A stretch of DNA of 64,000 bases from Vibrio penaeicida. Its GTDB lineage: Bacteria; Pseudomonadota; Gammaproteobacteria; Enterobacterales; Vibrionaceae. The stretch is from positions 62,001-126,000 of the forward strand of contig NZ_BFAQ01000044.1 in assembly GCF_002933855.1 (NCBI RefSeq), in the 5' to 3' direction. The notes under the pieces were generated by a model that was not told the DNA's origin, did no database searches, and saw only the letters and a program-made list of their open reading frames with translations. The position numbers were made by a program, and so were the translations under genes. Below, piece after piece: positions 53,347 to 60,396 of the stretch (the first letter of the stretch is position 1; every line of letters begins with the position of its first letter).

Positions 53347-53565
53347 ATGGAAATTCAAAATCATCTGGCTAGACCATCAGTAAAAAGTAATTTGGGCTCA
53401 GAGCCCTCTATTGATAACAAAAATTGGCTTAAAGAGCCCGTAAAAGCGATTGTCAAACCAGCTTTGCGCGTTAATCCCGAAGAAGGGGTTGCAACAGGCT
53501 TTGTTGGCAGCCCAACAGAAACAATTGCTGGCGTCATGACGCCGGAAAGTATTGTCTGGTACTAG
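53347..53565 (+). CDS. Weak candidate small protein
   Basis: A 72-codon frame with a plausible soluble composition (KEPVKAIVKPALRVNPEEG; TGFVGSPTETIAGVMTP). No family is recognised. The ribosome site is poor: AAGGA lies 13 bases upstream. It follows the palindromic repeat directly and overlaps an opposing 78-codon frame with a worse composition. I include it at low confidence. Confidence 0.3.
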   Translation: MEIQNHLARPSVKSNLGSEPSIDNKNWLKEPVKAIVKPALRVNPEEGVATGFVGSPTETIAGVMTPESIVWY

Positions 53566-53951
53566 AACCACAGCAATATAAAATCTAACTGCAGTTGATT
53601 TGCTATCTATAATCTGGCGTTTCCTTGGTAACACCAGAGGTCAAGGGCTCCTCAGAGAGCTCTCCTTTTCGCTCGTTGCTAACCCTACCAAATTTGAACA
53701 ATACTGATTCTTCCATATACTCAAGTAGCCGTAAGATGCTTGGTTCAGCGGCTTCTCTACCAAGGAATAGCTAACAGGCTTTCAGGCATCAGTTCAGTCG
53801 GAACAAACTGTCTGACTAGCAAAACAAGCACAAAGAATGTGTCTACATTGCGACCAATTTGATTCAACCTAACAGATCTTTATTCCCGTGGTTGTACATG
53901 CCTAAACAGCGTTTTAAGGTGAGAACAGATTAAACGCTAAGAGGTAGTTCC

Positions 53952-54194
53952 ATGAAATACACACAAGATCATCTCGACGAATTGAACCTTCTTCTTCAAT
54001 TCGATATCAGTAGCTCAGCCACTGGCATTAAAGTTCATCAAGACGCATCAGAGTCGGTACAAGGAGCGGTCCAGCGATTGTTTGAGAAAGGTCTATGTAC
54101 ACAAGCCGATGGTGGCTATTTAACGGATGAAGGTATCGAAGTGGCTGAACACGCCGACAAAGTCCTTCGCGTTTTAAGCACTGCAGGTGCTTAA
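53952..54194 (+). CDS. TIGR02647-type small DNA-binding-like protein
   Basis: An 80 aa protein with the pattern of the TIGR02647 family (LNLLLQFDISSSATGIKVHQ; LFEKGLCTQADGGYLTDEG), a winged-helix-like small protein common in vibrios and pseudomonads. The function is unknown. GAGG precedes the ATG by about eight bases. It ends two bases before the SDR gene, so the two, and probably the YdcF-like gene, form an operon. Confidence 0.8.
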   Translation: MKYTQDHLDELNLLLQFDISSSATGIKVHQDASESVQGAVQRLFEKGLCTQADGGYLTDEGIEVAEHADKVLRVLSTAGA

Positions 54195-54196
54195 AC

Positions 54197-55036
54197 ATGA
54201 GAAAAATCGCCATTGTAGGCGCAGGCTGGCTAGGACTTCCCCTAGCCAAATTGCTGAAAGAAGCCGGTCACGAGGTTATTGCAAGTAAAACAACCCTTGA
54301 GGGTTGTGAGCAACTTAAACAAGAAGGCATTGAAGCGTTTCTGTTCCGTTTGTCTGAAAATGAACAGGAATGCGCTAACCAGCTCACCCAACACTTGAAA
54401 AGCCATGCCGTTGACGTTTTGATAGGCGCATTTCCACCTGGTTTTCGCAAAGGAAACGGTCAGCATTATTTGAATTACTGGCAAGCAATGGCTAAAGCCG
54501 CAACCGACGCCGGTGTTAAGAAAATAATAAAAGTCAGCTCCACGACAGTTTACCCTGAACAAGCGAGCAAAATGGATGAAACACGCGCGTCACTATCTAT
54601 CGCTTTAGAAAATAATTCATTTTCTGAAAAAGCTGTCATCATGTTGAAAGCTGAGCAAGTCATTATCGATTCTGGCTTGGACTACGTTGTGGTTCGATGC
54701 AGTGGGTTAGTTGGCGCAGACAGACACCCATCCCGGTTTGCCGCTAGGCTGAAATCGGTCAGTTCTTCTGCTCCCGCAAATATGCTGCACCAGGATGATG
54801 CTGTAGGCGTCGTCGCTTTCGCTGTGACCAATCTCCAAAATACCGTTGTCAACGCAACCAGCCCGTCAACCGTGAGTAAAGCGGAATACTATCAACGAGC
54901 CATTGAATCCGTGAGTTCAGATAGTGTCCTTTCATTACCACCCGTGGTAGACCAACCCGGTAAAATGATCGTGACGGACAAACTGATTTCTTTGGGCTAT
55001 CAGTACCTCTATCCGAGTACTTTAGACGCGCTATAG
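54197..55036 (+). CDS. YeeZ-like NAD(P)-binding epimerase/reductase family protein
   Basis: Extended SDR-type protein of 279 aa. The N-terminal dinucleotide motif is IAIVGAGWLGLPLAKLL (3-19), the chain continues with VDVLIGAFPPGFRKG and VKKIIKVSSTTVYPEQ, where Ser/Tyr match the SDR catalytic region. It resembles E. coli YeeZ, whose substrate is unknown. It is sandwiched between the TIGR02647-type gene (2 bases) and the YdcF-like gene (8 bases). Confidence 0.85.
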   Translation: MRKIAIVGAGWLGLPLAKLLKEAGHEVIASKTTLEGCEQLKQEGIEAFLFRLSENEQECANQLTQHLKSHAVDVLIGAFPPGFRKGNGQHYLNYWQAMAKAATDAGVKKIIKVSSTTVYPEQASKMDETRASLSIALENNSFSEKAVIMLKAEQVIIDSGLDYVVVRCSGLVGADRHPSRFAARLKSVSSSAPANMLHQDDAVGVVAFAVTNLQNTVVNATSPSTVSKAEYYQRAIESVSSDSVLSLPPVVDQPGKMIVTDKLISLGYQYLYPSTLDAL

Positions 55037-55044
55037 GAGAGTTT

Positions 55045-55683
55045 ATGGCAACCCGGTTATATCAAGACATAGAAACTGTTTGGTATTACATGCAAATGCA
55101 CCAACGTATTGAAAATGCAGATTGCATATTTTGTATGTGTAGCAATGATGAAAGAGTGGCGGAATACGCCGCTAGCCTCTATTTAAAAGGCATCGCTCCA
55201 AAATTGGTGTTTTCCGGTGCACAAGGTCGTCTAACTGAAGGCTTGTTTGACCTAAGTGAAGCGGAACATTTTGCAGAAATCGCCAAGCAAATGGGCGTTC
55301 CCTCCGAACATATATTGCTAGAAACACACGCGACCAATTCAGGTGAGAATGTGGTCTTTACTGCTAACTTGTTTAGAGAAATTGATTTTTCCCCAGACCG
55401 GGTTTTATTGGTTCAAAAGCCTTACATGGAAAGGCGCGCATACGCCACGTTCAAAAAACAATGGAACTTGCCATACGTAGAGGTGAATGTCACATCGTCT
55501 GGAGGTAAGTTTTCAGACTACTTTACAGATACGATACCCTCCAATTTAGTTATCGAAACCATGCTCGGAGATTTTGAGCGTTTGCAAACTTACCCTGAAA
55601 AGGGATACCAGATCGAACAAGACATCCCAGATGGGGTGATGCTTGCGTATAAAAATATAAAAGCGCGACCTTCTTTTTCTTAA
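55045..55683 (+). CDS. YdcF/DUF218-family protein
   Basis: Cytoplasmic 212 aa protein of the DUF218 family (ElyC/SanA/YdcF relatives). Motifs: ADCIFCMCSNDERVAEYAA near the start (the family usually has a conserved glycine-rich segment here), LVFSGAQGRLT and LLETHATNSGENVVFTA, then VLLVQKPYMERRAYATF. YdcF binds SAM in vitro; a physiological role is not settled. No signal peptide. It follows the SDR gene by eight bases. Confidence 0.88.
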   Translation: MATRLYQDIETVWYYMQMHQRIENADCIFCMCSNDERVAEYAASLYLKGIAPKLVFSGAQGRLTEGLFDLSEAEHFAEIAKQMGVPSEHILLETHATNSGENVVFTANLFREIDFSPDRVLLVQKPYMERRAYATFKKQWNLPYVEVNVTSSGGKFSDYFTDTIPSNLVIETMLGDFERLQTYPEKGYQIEQDIPDGVMLAYKNIKARPSFS

Positions 55684-55705
55684 TGCAAAAGTGATAATCA
55701 CAATT

Positions 55706-55735
55706 CTGCCCAAACCTCGTTTGAGGTTTGGGCAG
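55706..55735. terminator. Perfect 13-bp hairpin without U-tract
   Basis: CTGCCCAAACCTC / GAGGTTTGGGCAG with a GTTT loop, 22 bases after the YdcF-like stop and 50 before the MscS start. The plus side is followed by AGTATAA and not by T, so it could be a weak or Rho-assisted terminator, or a processing or protective hairpin. Confidence 0.55.
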
Positions 55736-55785
55736 AGTATAAAAGAAGTGAAGTCATACAGAAGGCGCATAGCAGGAGAAATTTA

Positions 55786-56634
55786 ATGGAAGTCTTGAAT
55801 CAAGCTGTCGGCTTTCTTGCAGAAAATAAACTCATATCTAGTGCACTGCTGATTCTGCTCATTGTATTGGTTAGAAGAATCATCATTTCTTTGATCCGAG
55901 GTGACGTCAACTTCCTCACCGAGGACCAAAGAAAATGGATTTCTCGTACTAAAAACAGTGCCTTTTCAGTCATTATTATTACGCTGTTTTTATTATGGCA
56001 ATCTGAAATCAGTGAATTTGCACTGTCACTTACCGCAATTGCCGTTGCAGTTGTTGTCGCATCTAAAGAAATTATTCTGTGTTTCACAGGATCGATTCAA
56101 AGGGCAAGCTCTCGTTCATTTAGAATTGGTGATTGGATTGAGGTTGGTAACCTTTGCGGGGAAGTGATTGAGCACAACTTAATGGCAACGGTGATTCAAG
56201 AAATCGATTTGCACCACGGTAACTATAACTACACAGGAAAAACGGCAACACTACCAAACAGCATGTTTTTCAGTGTTCCCGTGAAAAACCTAAATTTCAT
56301 GAAACGCTATGTTTACCACAGTTTTAATATTGTGGTTGGCGAGTTTCGCAATCTTTACCCTATGTTCCCTAGCCTATTGGCAAAAATTGATGACCACTGC
56401 GAAGACTTTATAGACGTCGCTAAACGATACAACGTTGTCATCGAACGTCATGCTGGCGTCGATTTACCCGGTGCGGAGCCACATATCTCCATATCTAGCG
56501 CGAATACTGGCGAACAAATTGTTCATTTCATGCTTTTTTGCCCAACAGATCGTGCATTTGAAATTGAGCAACTGATTCGTGAAGATTTTATGGCCATGTA
56601 CCAACGCCATTTCGGTCAGAAAAACACTGCGTAA
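55786..56634 (+). CDS. MscS-family mechanosensitive channel
   Basis: Inner-membrane channel of 282 aa. Three hydrophobic segments come first (ISSALLILLIVLVRRIII; NSAFSVIIITLFLLW; LSLTAIAVAVVVASKEII), the last being the pore-lining TM3, then the beta domain (SFRIGDWIEVGNLCGEV; TGKTATLPNSMFFSVPV). The pore helix departs from the MscS Gly-Ala packing pattern, so it may be a divergent type such as the YnaI/MscK outliers or a non-canonical gate. ATTTAATGG context; GGAG precedes the ATG. Ends at a terminator at 56691-56717. Confidence 0.9.
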   Translation: MEVLNQAVGFLAENKLISSALLILLIVLVRRIIISLIRGDVNFLTEDQRKWISRTKNSAFSVIIITLFLLWQSEISEFALSLTAIAVAVVVASKEIILCFTGSIQRASSRSFRIGDWIEVGNLCGEVIEHNLMATVIQEIDLHHGNYNYTGKTATLPNSMFFSVPVKNLNFMKRYVYHSFNIVVGEFRNLYPMFPSLLAKIDDHCEDFIDVAKRYNVVIERHAGVDLPGAEPHISISSANTGEQIVHFMLFCPTDRAFEIEQLIREDFMAMYQRHFGQKNTA

Positions 56635-56690
56635 CTCGGGCTAAAACATTAGCGATACTTCGATTGGAATACCGCGTGCTACATATAAGA

Positions 56691-56717
56691 AACCAAGCCA
56701 GTCGCTTGGTTTTTTTG
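56691..56717 (+). terminator. Intrinsic terminator of the mscS-like gene
   Basis: AACCAAGC / GCTTGGTT, an 8-bp stem with a 5-base loop followed by TTTTTTG. Confidence 0.9.
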
Positions 56718-56749
56718 TTGTACTGATGTTTAATTTTTTGGATAGTTCA

Positions 56750-56783
56750 AAACAAAAAAACCTCGACATTTCTGTCGAGGTTT
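56750..56783 (-). terminator. Intrinsic terminator of the tRNA operon
   Basis: AAACCTCGACA / TGTCGAGGTTT, an 11-bp stem with a 4-base loop. On the minus strand it is followed by TTTTTGTTTTG, so it ends transcripts coming from the tRNA genes, about 25 bases beyond the tRNA-Gly remnant. Confidence 0.9.
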
Positions 56784-56805
56784 CAAAACTTTGGAACAAT
56801 ACACA

Positions 56806-56881
56806 TGGTGTATGTTCTTCAAGGTATAAGAATGACTTTAACCTTGGAAAAGATACGCTCTACTAGCCAAGCTAGTGTCGC
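56806..56881 (-). pseudogene. Decayed tRNA-Gly copy (anticodon UCC)
   Basis: This 76-base segment is the same length as the intact tRNA-Gly at 57073-57148 and aligns without gaps. Its 5' half is nearly intact: GCGACACTAGCTTGGCTAGT matches the real gene except at a few places, and the anticodon loop TTTCCAA would give UCC (Gly, GGA) in place of GCC. The T arm (TATACCT for TTCGAAC) and the 3' acceptor strand have lost pairing, although the 3' end still reads ACCA. It is the last member of the tRNA operon, before the terminator. Confidence 0.7.
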
Positions 56882-56895
56882 AAATATTCAAGAGA

Positions 56896-56982
56896 TGGTG
56901 CCCCGGGCCGGACTTGAACCGGCACAGCGCGAACGCCGAGGGATTTTAAATCCCTTGTGTCTACCAATTCCACCACCAGGGC
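56896..56982 (-). tRNA. tRNA-Leu (anticodon UAA)
   Basis: 87-base tRNA with CCA encoded. Acceptor GCCCTGG pairs with CCGGGGC; the anticodon loop ATTTAAAAT gives UAA; a variable arm (TCGGCGTTCGCGCTG) and T arm (GGTTCAAGTCC) are present. Third intact gene of the operon. Confidence 0.96.
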
Positions 56983-57072
56983 ACACAATATTCATTGTGA
57001 TGGAGACACCATCTTGATATCGCAGTAAAGCCATATCATTTTAATTTGATGAAACATCATCAAACAAAAATT

Positions 57073-57148
57073 TGGAGCGACACACGAGGTTCGAACTCGT
57101 GACCTCAACCTTGGCAAGGTTGCGCTCTACCAGCTGAGCTAGTGTCGC
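57073..57148 (-). tRNA. tRNA-Gly (anticodon GCC)
   Basis: 76-base tRNA with CCA encoded. Acceptor GCGACAC pairs with GTGTCGC; anticodon loop TTGCCAA; T loop TTCGAAC. Second gene of the operon, three bases after tRNA-Cys. Confidence 0.97.
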
Positions 57149-57151
57149 AAA

Positions 57152-57225
57152 TGGAGGCGCGTCCCGGAGTCGAACCGAGGTCCACGGATTTGCAATCCGC
57201 TGCATAGCCACTCTGCCAACACGCC
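57152..57225 (-). tRNA. tRNA-Cys (anticodon GCA)
   Basis: 74-base tRNA with CCA encoded. Acceptor GGCGTGT pairs (one wobble) with ACGCGCC; anticodon loop TTGCAAA; T loop TTCGACT. First gene of the operon. In E. coli the same three specificities (glyW-cysT-leuZ) lie next to pgsA, and pgsA is nearby here too. Confidence 0.97.
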
Positions 57226-57276
57226 TTCAACTCAATTCGAAGAACTTGAATCAGTTCCTCTTGAGTACGGGGAGGC

Positions 57277-57304
57277 ATTCTACGCATTCCCGCGAGAGCG
57301 TCAA
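57277..57304 (-). promoter_or_regulatory. Promoter of the tRNA operon
   Basis: On the minus strand TTGACG (57304-57299) and TAGAAT (57282-57277) are spaced by 16 bases. A GC-rich discriminator (GCCTCCCC) follows, typical of stringently controlled stable-RNA promoters. The first tRNA begins about 50 bases downstream. Confidence 0.8.
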
Positions 57305-57661
57305 CTGTATTTTTTAGTTTTTTGATTCGTTTGGCTATTTTCCAGTCAAAACACGCAAAACAATCATTTTAATCATCGCATGGCTAGGCTCTGTTGACCT
57401 TACGAGAGTACTCCTCAGGCATTTTGCATCACAGTATAGAAGGCAAAGAGATAAGCTTTGTACCGGGTATAGATTACTCAGTGAAGCTGCGGAGTACCAA
57501 CAATCGATAACACCGAAATTTAGAACCTTTTCGCCGTTAACAATGTCGATTTCATCAATCAGCTCATTAGCCAAGTATTAATTGTGAGTTTTTCGACCAA
57601 TCTTATATTTTTAAAAGTACGAGGTGCTATAATCTGCGCCTTATTATGATAGGGACCGTCA
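57305..57661. promoter_or_regulatory. Intergenic region with promoter for the GGDEF gene
   Basis: A perfect -10 TATAAT (57628-57633) lies 29 bases before the ATG at 57662; the -35 is weak. A 79-codon minus-strand frame (57335-57574) lacks a ribosome site and is not accepted as a gene. Confidence 0.55.
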
Positions 57662-59725
57662 ATGAATAACTCGCAATGGCAAACGGATCTTCTGCAACGT
57701 GTACGCAATGTTTTCACCTCTGCCTCAGCAGAAGAAGTGATAGAACGGCAGCAAAAAATTCGCGAGTTATCAGAAAAGTACGGTCATTCTATTCCTGTAG
57801 AGTTTCAATCTTTCTTTAGTGCCTACGCTCTTTATCGAGGCGGTAAGTTAATTCCCGCACTAAAGGAATTCTTTGATTGTGTATCCCTTTGCCAAACCCA
57901 CCAACAGCATTACCTTCTTCTTATTGCCTACTTCAATATTGGGACCATATTTGGGTTACTCGGCGATCACTCTCATGCCAGCGAATTTCTAACTAAGGCT
58001 GAGAGGATTCATAAGTACGGTGACAAGCGCCTAGTATCTCTAGTTAAAAACAATATTGGCGATCTATTTGCTGCGGTAGGGCAACACCAGAATGCGATTA
58101 AATACTTTACTGAGGCCATTAAAGGCCTGAAAGAGGACGAGTTCCAATTTTCACTGATTTCCTACATAAATTTAGCGGGATCTCATATCGAATTGAATCA
58201 ATACGAAGAAGCGAAATCCATTTTCGATATCATTGAAACTCATGCTTCTGGAAATGTTCGATATCTCAGCTTTTACTATCAAAGAAAAGCAAAGTACTAC
58301 ATCTCAATTAAAGAAATTGAATTGGCGAAGCAACAGCTCGACTTTGCATTAGAAGCCATTAAACAATGCAAAAACGATTACTATTTATCAGAAATGACGC
58401 TCGATTATTGTGAGCTTTTACTTGCACAATCCAATTGGGACGAGCTAGACAATCATCTAGAAGACGGGCTTTCATTAGCACGAGAGATTGGTGCCAACAA
58501 GCTGATTGATAAATTCAATCATATCCTGTTATCTCGAGTTGAACAGATGCCATCTGGCGAAGAGCGAGATCAGCACTATCAATTGATGTTTGCATCGCTT
58601 CAAAAATCTCGCGAGTCGGCGATAACACGAGAGCGTGACTATTTAAGCCAGATATACCAGTTAAATATGGACAGGCTGGCATTAGAATCAGCGCAAGACA
58701 TCAATAAGAACCTTCGTTTAATCAATAAAATCGGGCAATACCTCAGCACATGCGACAATTTTAAAGATGTTATCTTTCAACTAGTAGCAGACTTAAAAGG
58801 CTTGTTTAAAGTCGGCACTTTGGCCATCGGTTTTTATCAACCAAAACGCAATCGTATTTTTGTTGAGCATTACTATGAAGACAGCGAAATAAAAGACTCG
58901 CATTACATCGACTTCTCAGAGCAAGCAACATTTTTCGAATACTGCGGGAAAAACAAGTGCCCTCTCTACTTCAACGACATGACCATAGATAAAAAAGTAG
59001 CCATGTTAGGCAGCTCTGCAAAACACGGAAACAAAAACTCGTTGTTATTCGCCCCTATTACAATAAGTGGTGAGGTAAACGCAATATTTACCATCCAAGC
59101 TGGTGATTGTTATGCGTATCAAACTTATCAGTATGAACTTTTTCTCCAGCTAACAAATTACCTTTCCATTGCACTTGAGAACCAGATAAACCGAAAGAAG
59201 TTGACACTGCTTTCTCAAACCGATCACTTAACAAGGCTTTGGAATCGCCAATCGCTTGACGCCCATTATCTCGATCTGCAAAAACAGAGTGTTGCTGAGT
59301 ACAGCATCGTAATGATCGACATTGATTGTTATAAACAATTAAATGATTACTACGGGCATGTGGAAGGAGATAAGGTATTAGTGGCGCTAACACAGTTGAT
59401 AAAGGGAAATTTTGAGCTGTTAGATGCCAAATGTTATCGCTATGGCGGCGATGAGTTTGTTGTGGTTATTCCGAATCAGAACGTAGCATCTGTGACTCAA
59501 ACGGTCCAGAACATACAACACTCTTTGTTTGAATTGAAAATACCGAATAAACATTCTTACTGCGCTGATCGTGTTTCGCTCTCTATTGGTGTAGCACACT
59601 TTTTTCACAGCGCATTAGACGTTAGTCTTTCTGATTCGTTACATCACGCCGACACGGCTCTCTATCACGCCAAGCGTAGTGGAAGAAATCAGTTTGCAGT
59701 ATCACAAATTAAAAAAGCGGATTAA
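57662..59725 (+). CDS. TPR-GAF-GGDEF diguanylate cyclase
   Basis: Cytoplasmic signalling protein of 687 aa. TPR-like repeats fill about 50-310 (IGTIFGLLGDHSHASEFLTK; NIGDLFAAVGQHQNAIKYF), then a coiled coil, a GAF-like domain (about 345-505; LKGLFKVGTLAIGFYQPKR; SLLFAPITISGEVNAIF) and a GGDEF domain (about 520-680; HLTRLWNRQSLDAH; intact RYGGDEFVVVIP). The active-site motif is complete, so it should make c-di-GMP; the upstream RxxD inhibitory site is not seen (ELLDAKCYRY precedes GGDEF). The signal is unknown. Its stop codon lies inside the loop of its own terminator. Confidence 0.93.
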   Translation: MNNSQWQTDLLQRVRNVFTSASAEEVIERQQKIRELSEKYGHSIPVEFQSFFSAYALYRGGKLIPALKEFFDCVSLCQTHQQHYLLLIAYFNIGTIFGLLGDHSHASEFLTKAERIHKYGDKRLVSLVKNNIGDLFAAVGQHQNAIKYFTEAIKGLKEDEFQFSLISYINLAGSHIELNQYEEAKSIFDIIETHASGNVRYLSFYYQRKAKYYISIKEIELAKQQLDFALEAIKQCKNDYYLSEMTLDYCELLLAQSNWDELDNHLEDGLSLAREIGANKLIDKFNHILLSRVEQMPSGEERDQHYQLMFASLQKSRESAITRERDYLSQIYQLNMDRLALESAQDINKNLRLINKIGQYLSTCDNFKDVIFQLVADLKGLFKVGTLAIGFYQPKRNRIFVEHYYEDSEIKDSHYIDFSEQATFFEYCGKNKCPLYFNDMTIDKKVAMLGSSAKHGNKNSLLFAPITISGEVNAIFTIQAGDCYAYQTYQYELFLQLTNYLSIALENQINRKKLTLLSQTDHLTRLWNRQSLDAHYLDLQKQSVAEYSIVMIDIDCYKQLNDYYGHVEGDKVLVALTQLIKGNFELLDAKCYRYGGDEFVVVIPNQNVASVTQTVQNIQHSLFELKIPNKHSYCADRVSLSIGVAHFFHSALDVSLSDSLHHADTALYHAKRSGRNQFAVSQIKKAD

Positions 59726-59743
59726 TCATCCGCTTTTTTTGAA
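59711..59743 (+). terminator. Intrinsic terminator overlapping the GGDEF gene stop
   Basis: AAAAAAGCGGAT / ATCCGCTTTTTT, a 12-bp stem whose 5-base loop contains the TAA stop codon (59723-59725), with TTGAATC after. The last four codons form the left arm. Confidence 0.9.
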
Positions 59744-59788
59744 TCTTTTTAGAGACCGACTTTCGACCACCAATAATTCAATTGAACT

Positions 59789-60346
59789 CTATTGATGCTT
59801 CTCGTCCAGTAAGTCATCTTTTGCCGCAACTAAATACTGCATCATTGACCAATAGGTTAGGATCGTCGCGAAGTACAGAGCAGCGTAGCCTAGCCATACC
59901 ATCCAGTCGTCATAGCGCCAAATAAGAACCCATAGAGCAAACATTTGCGCTAACGTTTTCACTTTACCTACCCAAGAGACAGCAACACTAGAACGTTTGC
60001 CTATCTCAGCCATCCACTCGCGTAGCGCTGAAATGATAATTTCTCGGGCAATCATGGTAATGGCCGGAATAGTAATCCACCACGTAGCGTAATGTTCTGT
60101 TATGAGAATGAGTGCTGTCGCCACCATCACTTTGTCGGCAACAGGATCTAAGAACGCACCAAAACGTGAAGTTTGCCCTAGCTTACGTGCCAGCATGCCA
60201 TCAAGCCAATCGGTGAATCCAGCAACCCAAAACACCATTGCCGCAGCAAAAGGAGCCCACGATGCGGGGATATAAAACACAATGACAAATACAGGAATCA
60301 GTACTAATCGAAGTAAGGTAAGGATGTTCGGTATGGTAAAACGCAT
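59789..60346 (-). CDS. pgsA: CDP-diacylglycerol--glycerol-3-phosphate 3-phosphatidyltransferase
   Basis: Inner-membrane enzyme (185 aa) that makes phosphatidylglycerophosphate, the precursor of phosphatidylglycerol and cardiolipin. The CDP-alcohol phosphatidyltransferase motif DG-x2-AR-x8-G-x3-D-x3-D is complete in DGMLARKLGQTSRFGAFLDP plus VADK. About five membrane segments. It follows uvrC after 50 bases, completing uvrY-uvrC-pgsA. Confidence 0.97.
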   Translation of the reverse strand: MRFTIPNILTLLRLVLIPVFVIVFYIPASWAPFAAAMVFWVAGFTDWLDGMLARKLGQTSRFGAFLDPVADKVMVATALILITEHYATWWITIPAITMIAREIIISALREWMAEIGKRSSVAVSWVGKVKTLAQMFALWVLIWRYDDWMVWLGYAALYFATILTYWSMMQYLVAAKDDLLDEKHQ

Positions 60347-60396
60347 ATATTTTTTAGGCTCTTAGACATTGCGCGCTTAATGGTGCGTCAAAACGG

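Larger units (their letters stand above)
52546..53951. other. Gene-poor 1.4 kb stretch
   Basis: No gene I can defend except a weak 72-codon frame at 53347. The stretch holds an inverted pair of perfect DnaA boxes (53121-53145), a palindromic intergenic repeat (53269-53323), and AT-rich DNA around 52880-53220. Short frames at 52694-52882 (plus) and 53398-53634 (minus) lack ribosome sites and look random. Confidence 0.5.

Noticed and set aside
53398..53634. A 78-codon minus-strand frame opposite the weak candidate at 53347
   Set aside because: Cys/Phe/Trp/Arg-rich composition unlike a real small protein, no ribosome site.
35390..57402. The 13-mer TCTGTTGACCTTA at 35390-35402 and again at 57390-57402, first taken for a mobile-element end
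   Set aside because: No inverted partner, target duplication or transposase is found at either place; two copies of a 13-mer alone do not define an element.
57335..57574. A 79-codon minus-strand frame between the tRNA operon and the GGDEF gene
   Set aside because: No ribosome site, no recognisable family, and it overlaps the presumed promoter area.
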